From Deferribacteraceae bacterium UBA6793 (GTDB lineage: Bacteria; Chrysiogenota; Deferribacteres; Deferribacterales; Geovibrionaceae), in assembly GCA_002452405.1 (NCBI GenBank), contig DKFP01000002.1:62001-126000 (forward strand): DNA of 64,000 nt, given 5' to 3'. A program made the translations under genes and the position numbers. Below are positions 59,321 to 64,000 of the stretch, piece by piece. The notes beneath the pieces are model-generated. The model had not been told where the DNA came from, did not search any database, and saw only the letters and a list, made by a program, of their open reading frames with translations. Within the stretch, counting starts at the first letter, position 1; the number at the start of each line of letters is the position of its first letter.

Positions 59321-60309
59321 TTTTTCACCTCGCCGAATGAAAGAGGACGCAAGTATTTATCCAGCAGAGGAACGAAAGCGTTCATGATAAGCACGGCAAA
59401 GCCAGTACCTTCGGGATAGCTACCGTAAACCCTGATTATCCCGGCGATAAGTCCGCAACCGATGCCGAACACAATCTGTGCGCGTTTGATAACCGGCGAG
59501 GTGACATAATCAGTCGCCATGAAAAACGCAGCCAGCATAGCGCCGCCGCTGATTATGTGCAGAAACGGGTCGATGGTGCGCTGGGGATTTATCAGCCAGA
59601 TTATTCCTGTGAAAACAAACAGAGTACCGAGAAACGATACAGGAATGTGCCAAGAAATTACTTTACGATTCATCATAAAGAGTCCGCCGATGAGAACGAA
59701 GATCGCGCCGTCGCCGCCCATACAGCCGCTCACGTTTCCTATGAGCTGGTCGGTATAGGTCGCAAGGTTCGCCGTAACCACGTGCCCGTGGGCTATGAGG
59801 TCCGATTTCAAAAGACCCAGCGGAGTTGCGGAACTGACCGTATCAAACAGAAATCCGTGAATGATAGGCGATGGTTTAACCCATGCCGTCATCTCCACAG
59901 GCCATGCGATGAGCAGGAATACCCTAGCCACCAGAGCAGGGTTGAACGGGTTTTGTCCCAGCCCTCCGTAAACCTGTTTTGAAACTATAATCGCTACGAA
60001 CGAACCCACCAGCATAGTCCACCACGGAGCCGCCGCGGGCATGTTCATCGCGAGCAAAAGCCCTGTCAGAAGGGCGGAATTATCTTTTATAGCTATGGGT
60101 CTGCCTGAAATCTTATCAAAAAGATATTCGAAGCCGACACAGAAAAGAGCTGTGAGCAGGTAACCTTTAACAGCGTAATAACCGTAGTACCATATTGAGT
60201 TCGCGATGATAGGCAGCATAGCGATTATGACCGCCATCATCACCTTGTTCGTGGTGTCCGGGTGTCTGTCGTGGGGTGAAAATGTCACCAGAAATTTTCT
60301 GTCAGGCAT
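59317..60309 (-). CDS. rnfD: Rnf subunit D (covalent FMN, membrane)
   Basis: 330 residues, nine to ten membrane spans. The FMN threonine lies in FDTVSSATPLGL (S-x-A-T). GGLGQNPFNPALVARVF is the riboflavin/quinone-site segment of NqrB/RnfD proteins. It carries Na+ or H+ translocation. Overlaps rnfC by 8 bp. Confidence 0.96.
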   Translation of the reverse strand: MPDRKFLVTFSPHDRHPDTTNKVMMAVIIAMLPIIANSIWYYGYYAVKGYLLTALFCVGFEYLFDKISGRPIAIKDNSALLTGLLLAMNMPAAAPWWTMLVGSFVAIIVSKQVYGGLGQNPFNPALVARVFLLIAWPVEMTAWVKPSPIIHGFLFDTVSSATPLGLLKSDLIAHGHVVTANLATYTDQLIGNVSGCMGGDGAIFVLIGGLFMMNRKVISWHIPVSFLGTLFVFTGIIWLINPQRTIDPFLHIISGGAMLAAFFMATDYVTSPVIKRAQIVFGIGCGLIAGIIRVYGSYPEGTGFAVLIMNAFVPLLDKYLRPLSFGEVKK

Positions 60310-61609
60310 TTTTCGCCCCCCTCTCCTTTATCATCTGCATTATGTGGCGTTTGGACGTTTTAAATCCGCCCACAAGAGTCCTTCTGGACGGGCAGACATA
60401 GGAGCAGCAGCCACATTCTATGCAGTTCAGCACATGGTGCTGTTCGAGCTCTTCATACATCTCTTTTTTCACGAATCTGTCCATGATGGACGGCACAAGA
60501 AGCATCGGGCACGCATCCACACAGCGTCCGCAGCGGATGCACGGATATTTAGTAAGATCGGGCATATCCTCTTCGCGGTAAACCAGAATTCCGCTGGTTC
60601 CCTTCATGACCGGCGTTTCAACAGACGTTACCGCCATGCCCATCATGGGACCGCCCATAATTATCTTTTTCGGCACACCAAGAAATCCGCCGCACGCATC
60701 AATAAGCGAAAGTATGGGTGTTCCCACCCGCACGCGGAGGTTTTTCGGTGTGACAACGGCACCTGTAACGGTTACTGTGCGCTCAAAAAGCGGTTTTCTG
60801 TCGTAAAAAGCCTCGTAAACAGCGGCGCAGGTTCCGACGTTATGAACTATAACGCCAACCTCAACGGGCAGCTTGCCCTCCGGCACGACCCTGTTCACAC
60901 AAGCCTTGATAAGCTGTTTCTCGCCGCCCTGCGGGTATTTCACATAAAGCGGCACAAGCTCGAAACCGTACTCCCTTTCATATCTTCTGAAAAGCTGTAT
61001 GGCATCAGGCTTGTTCTTCTCTATTCCTATTATCAGTTTCTTGATATTGAGTTTTTCTTTGATGAGCACCGCGCCCTTAATAACCTTGAGCGGTTCCTCA
61101 AGCATGATGCGGTGGTCGCATGTGAGGTACGGTTCGCACTCCGCTCCGTTTATGAGCAGTGTGTCCACCTCTTTCGGCGGCGACAGCTTAACGTGTGTCG
61201 GGAAGGTCGCTCCGCCCATACCTGTTATGCCCGCCCGCTGGATTATCTGCTGAAAACTTCCTTCATCGGAAACAGGTTCGTAATCGTCATTGGTTTCGTC
61301 CGCTTCAATGACAATTCCTTCCATCCGCCCCGCCATAGGGTGAATTACATGGGATATAGATACGATCTTACCGTTCACCGGACTGTGGATTGCAGCGCTT
61401 ATAAAGCCGCCCGCCTCCGCCACAAGCTCGCCGGTCTTCACCTGCTGGTTTTTCGCCACAACAGGTTTTGCAGGCGCACCTATATGCTGGGAAAGGGGCA
61501 GATAGAACTTATCCCCCGCCTTAACAGGCAGAGTTTCAGTTGCTTTTCCGCTGGTGAGCGATTTGTTGTAGTCCGGGTGGATCCCGCCCTTAAACCCGAA
61601 AAACGGCAT
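60302..61609 (-). CDS. rnfC: Rnf subunit C (NADH-binding)
   Basis: 435 residues, the short form without the alanine-rich tail of E. coli RsxC. The N-domain is a biotinyl-like barrel, followed by the NADH/FMN domain (GITGMGGATFPTHVKLS, GAECEPYLTCDH), a SLBB part (GGPMMGMAV) and two ferredoxin clusters CIRCGRCVDACPML and CIECGCCSYVCPSR. The start ATG overlaps the dCMP deaminase stop as TAATG. Confidence 0.96.
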   Translation of the reverse strand: MPFFGFKGGIHPDYNKSLTSGKATETLPVKAGDKFYLPLSQHIGAPAKPVVAKNQQVKTGELVAEAGGFISAAIHSPVNGKIVSISHVIHPMAGRMEGIVIEADETNDDYEPVSDEGSFQQIIQRAGITGMGGATFPTHVKLSPPKEVDTLLINGAECEPYLTCDHRIMLEEPLKVIKGAVLIKEKLNIKKLIIGIEKNKPDAIQLFRRYEREYGFELVPLYVKYPQGGEKQLIKACVNRVVPEGKLPVEVGVIVHNVGTCAAVYEAFYDRKPLFERTVTVTGAVVTPKNLRVRVGTPILSLIDACGGFLGVPKKIIMGGPMMGMAVTSVETPVMKGTSGILVYREEDMPDLTKYPCIRCGRCVDACPMLLVPSIMDRFVKKEMYEELEQHHVLNCIECGCCSYVCPSRRTLVGGFKTSKRHIMQMIKERGAKNA

Positions 61610-62073
61610 TAAATCTTTCCTTTCTCGTATTTTATAAGCTGAACCCGCTTTTCATAAAGCATCTCGTCCGCCAGCGGGTCGCTGTATCCCTGTTCGTAGA
61701 TAACTTTTTCGATACCTGCGTTACATATCATCTTCGCGCAGATGGAGCAGGGTTTTGTATTGCAGTAAAGCACTGAGCCTTTTATGCTTATTCCGTGATA
61801 TGCCGCCTGAATTATGGCGTTCTGCTCTGCATGAAGCCCTCTGCATATCTCGTGGCGCTCACCTGAAGGCACTTTGAGCTGCTCGCGCAGACATCCTGTT
61901 ACCTCGCAGTGGGTGATTCCGCTGGGAACACCGTTGTAACCGGTTGCAAGTATATGATGATCTTTAACTATAACCGCGCCTACCTGCCTTCTCAGACAGG
62001 TCGAGCGCTGCTTAACCAGATTTGTCATCTCAATAAAATATTCGTCCCATGAGGGTCTTTCCGTTCTGCTCAT
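61609..62073 (-). CDS. dCMP/cytidine-type deaminase (ComEB-like)
   Basis: 154 residues. Zinc deaminase motifs HAEQNAI and PCSICAKM are intact; CRRQVGAVIVKD-like LRRQVGAVIVKD and ATGYNGVPSG fit dCMP deaminase. It turns dCMP into dUMP for thymidylate synthesis. It overlaps rnfC by one base and lies 1 bp after rpiB, so it shares the rnf operon. Confidence 0.93.
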   Translation of the reverse strand: MSRTERPSWDEYFIEMTNLVKQRSTCLRRQVGAVIVKDHHILATGYNGVPSGITHCEVTGCLREQLKVPSGERHEICRGLHAEQNAIIQAAYHGISIKGSVLYCNTKPCSICAKMICNAGIEKVIYEQGYSDPLADEMLYEKRVQLIKYEKGKI

Positions 62074-62074
62074 C

Positions 62075-62527
62075 TCAGCACCAGCTGTCTTTAGCGAGTT
62101 CGTCTATCTTGTCGATACGTCTCTGGTGTCTGCCGCCCTCAAACTCTGTGTTTAGGAACAGGTCAACCATGTCCGCAGCTCTTTCTATAGTGGTAATCCG
62201 TCCGCCCAGCGCCATTATGTTTGCGTCGTTGTGAAGACGGCACATCTTCGCCGTATAGGTGTCGAAACAGAGTGCACAGCGTATTCCTTTGAATTTGTTT
62301 GCAGAAATTGAGATACCGATGCCGGAACCGCACATTACCACAGCGCAGTCGGCTTTTTTGTCCAGAACCGCTTTTGCCGCAGCAGCGCCGAAGTCGGGAT
62401 AGTCAACGGACGCTTCAGAGTCCGTTCCAAGGTCAAGAATCTCATAACCTTTTGATGTAAGATAGTTTTTGATTTCAGTTTTAAGACCGAATCCGCCGTG
62501 ATCGGACGCAAGTGCTACACGTTTCAA
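62075..62527 (-). CDS. rpiB: Ribose-5-phosphate isomerase B
   Basis: 150 residues. It converts ribulose and ribose 5-phosphates. ASDHGGFGLK at the start, catalytic Cys in VVMCGSGIGISISANK, and the C-terminal RHQRRIDKIDEL are typical of RpiB. It precedes the deaminase with a one-base gap. Confidence 0.95.
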   Translation of the reverse strand: MKRVALASDHGGFGLKTEIKNYLTSKGYEILDLGTDSEASVDYPDFGAAAAKAVLDKKADCAVVMCGSGIGISISANKFKGIRCALCFDTYTAKMCRLHNDANIMALGGRITTIERAADMVDLFLNTEFEGGRHQRRIDKIDELAKDSWC

Positions 62528-62607
62528 ATTACACCTCGAATCAATAGTAACGGCTTAAAGAACAATATCAGATTTTCCAATATAATGGAAGCCTATATTT
62601 AAAAAAC

Positions 62608-63516
62608 CTATTCGTTTCTGGGGATGGCGAGCATACGTTCAATGCAGGTCACTGCTTTTTTTGCAACTTCCTTATCAACAGTGATAACGTTGCCCATGTT
62701 TAAGAGGCACTCATAAACATCTTTCAGAGTGGTCTTTTTCATGTTTTTGCAGGTGAATCCTTCGTATGCGAACAGGAAGGTTTTGTCAGGATTTTCAAGT
62801 CTGAGCCTGTAGCCCACGCCGGTTTCCGTTGCGATGATAAATTTCTTCGCAGGGTTGTTCTTGCAGTAGGTATATATGCCCGAAGTGGAGCAGACGTGGT
62901 CTGCAATGTCCACGACAGCCGGAGGACATTCAGGGTGCGCGACAACCACAGCATCGGGATTTTCGCGGCGCAGCTGCTGAATTTCAGGAACAGTCACACG
63001 GTTGTGGATGGGGCAGAAGCCGGGATAAAGGATTATCTCCTTGTCCGTGAACCTCTGGACGTAGTTTCCGAGGTTTTTGTCAGGGACAAAGAGAATTTTG
63101 TCAGACTGTATGCTCTTAATGACGTTTACGGCATTTCCGGACGTGCAACATAGATCACTCTGCGCCTTAACTTCCGCGGTGGAGTTCACATAGCAGACGG
63201 TGACGGCACCCGGATGCTGCGCCTTGAACTCAGCGAGTTTTTCGCCAGTAATCATGTCCGCCATTGGGCATCCGGCATCCAGTCTGGGCAGAAGGACAGT
63301 CTTTTCCGGAGCGAGCATATGGGCGGTCTCCGCCATGAAATGCACGCCGCAGAAAACAATGACCTTGTTTGAGGTTTTCGCGGCTTCTATGGACAGTCCG
63401 AGTGAATCCCCTGTGATGTCGGCTATTTCCTGAATTTCATCTATCTGATAGTTATGTGCAAGAATAACGGCATCCCGTTCTTTCGCAAGCCTTTTAATCT
63501 CTGCTTTGTAGTCCAT
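62608..63516 (-). CDS. nadA: Quinolinate synthase NadA
   Basis: 302 residues, the usual length of the short form. It condenses iminoaspartate and dihydroxyacetone phosphate with a [4Fe-4S] cluster. Cluster cysteines are in VTVCYVNSTA, VAHPECPPAVV and GFTCKNMKKTTL. NadB and NadC are not near. 80 bp before rpiB and 1 bp after the YmdB-like gene. Confidence 0.95.
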   Translation of the reverse strand: MDYKAEIKRLAKERDAVILAHNYQIDEIQEIADITGDSLGLSIEAAKTSNKVIVFCGVHFMAETAHMLAPEKTVLLPRLDAGCPMADMITGEKLAEFKAQHPGAVTVCYVNSTAEVKAQSDLCCTSGNAVNVIKSIQSDKILFVPDKNLGNYVQRFTDKEIILYPGFCPIHNRVTVPEIQQLRRENPDAVVVAHPECPPAVVDIADHVCSTSGIYTYCKNNPAKKFIIATETGVGYRLRLENPDKTFLFAYEGFTCKNMKKTTLKDVYECLLNMGNVITVDKEVAKKAVTCIERMLAIPRNE

Positions 63517-63517
63517 A

Positions 63518-64000
63518 TCAGTCCCCCGATGTGATGCATACTGTTGAGAAACCGGTGACCTTCAGGTCACTTCCGTACTCGAAAAACAAGGCATTAAACA
63601 ATATTTTACCCCGCTTTTCAACCTCAAATTTGCGCGGCATACCCGTCAGAAATCTTTCTATCGGCGCGTATTTTTCCATTCCTATGACAGAGTTCAGTGC
63701 ACCGCACATTCCTGTGTCCGTGAGATAAAGGGTTCCTTTCGGGAGCAGGCGTTCATCATTGGTCTGAACGTGTGTATGGGTTCCGGCAACAGCTCCCGCA
63801 CGTCCGTCGGCATAAAGCCCGAACGCGGTCTTCTCGCTGGTGGCTTCGGCATGAAAATCCACGAAAACGAACCCTTCCGCATCTTCCATTATTTTGTCAA
63901 ATTTGCGGAAAGGGCAATCTGAAAGCCCCATGAAGACGCGTCCGATAAGGTTTACGCAGGTGAATTTTTCGCCGTTCTTCTCGATGGTTATGCTGCCTCT
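63518..64000 (-). CDS. YmdB-family calcineurin-like phosphoesterase, partial
   Basis: The gene runs off the right edge; 160 codons of the C-terminal part are visible. FVDFHAEATSEKTAF and AGTHTHVQTNDERLLPKGTLYLTD with DTGMCGALNSVIG are the metal-site and family signatures of YmdB (TIGR00282), a 2',3'-cyclic-nucleotide phosphodiesterase of about 260 residues. NLIGRVFMG at the visible start matches. It is the first visible gene of the nadA-rpiB-dCMP deaminase-rnf direction. Confidence 0.92.
   Translation of the reverse strand, partial: RGSITIEKNGEKFTCVNLIGRVFMGLSDCPFRKFDKIMEDAEGFVFVDFHAEATSEKTAFGLYADGRAGAVAGTHTHVQTNDERLLPKGTLYLTDTGMCGALNSVIGMEKYAPIERFLTGMPRKFEVEKRGKILFNALFFEYGSDLKVTGFSTVCITSGD

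Noticed and set aside
60206..61612. 468-codon open frame on the plus strand
   Set aside because: It is antisense to rnfC and part of rnfD, both certain genes; the peptide has no domain.
1..64000. CRISPR arrays and insertion sequences
   Set aside because: No regularly spaced repeats and no transposase-like proteins were found on either strand.

Overview
The window is a gene-dense bacterial chromosome segment of moderate GC. It looks like a Gram-negative, strictly or facultatively anaerobic, motile bacterium. Heptosyltransferase-like, ArnT-like and lipid A-associated genes plus a DegP/RseB envelope stress module point to an outer membrane. An Rnf complex, an anaerobic (cbi-type) cobalamin operon, a B12-dependent ribonucleotide reductase and a futalosine-pathway menaquinone gene (mqnA) point to anaerobic respiration. 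A methyl-accepting chemotaxis protein and c-di-GMP proteins point to motility and sensing. The combination fits Deferribacterota (Geovibrio/Denitrovibrio/Seleniivibrio-like), but that placement is inference. No rRNA, transposase, phage or CRISPR array was seen.

Layout. 1-5.4 kb: a partial PEP/pyruvate-binding protein with a degenerate KaiC-like N-terminus behind an ArsR regulator, a single-domain response regulator, a PAS-GGDEF-EAL protein and a MATE exporter. 5.7-13.2 kb (minus strand): phenylacetate-CoA ligase, ACT protein, livHMGF, a second phenylacetate-CoA ligase, an HD-domain nucleotidase-like protein and a membrane protein. 13.3-16.3 kb (minus): a lipid/glycan modification operon (GT2, tandem LAB_N protein, ArnT-like transferase). 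16.5 kb: amtB behind a near-consensus sigma-54 promoter. 18.1-20.5 kb: a DUF3124 protein and a Cache-type chemoreceptor.

20.5-24.7 kb: an A+T-rich six-gene minus-strand block (XRE regulator, DUF805 protein, CsgG-like/TPR lipoprotein, three exported or anchored proteins of unknown function). It is bracketed by perfect 40-bp direct copies of one transcription terminator and looks like an inserted accessory envelope module. It is the most unusual part of the window. Directly beside it (24.7-27.8 kb) is a complete envelope-stress operon: ECF sigma, zinc anti-sigma, RseB-like and DegP.

27.9-32.5 kb: proB-proA-nadD-rsfS-trmL-mqnA. 32.7 kb: tRNA-Gln. 33-36 kb: Rrf2 regulator and nrdJ. 36-39.5 kb: three glycosyltransferases and a small unknown protein. 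39.5-50.1 kb: a long minus-strand chain of overlapping housekeeping genes (PilZ, STAS, rlmN, bcp, xseB, ispA, dxs, tlyA, nadK, recN, dedA, M23 peptidase). 50.3-51.6 kb: pyrF-pyrE. 51.7-56.2 kb: cbiDEFGHJ, which probably supplies cobalamin to NrdJ. 56.4-64 kb: rnfCDGEAB preceded in the same direction by a YmdB-like phosphoesterase, nadA, rpiB and a dCMP deaminase.

A palindromic dispersed repeat with ATGAGA/TCTCAT ends recurs in five intergenic gaps. Where a start codon was moved from the longest frame, the reason is given in the entry.
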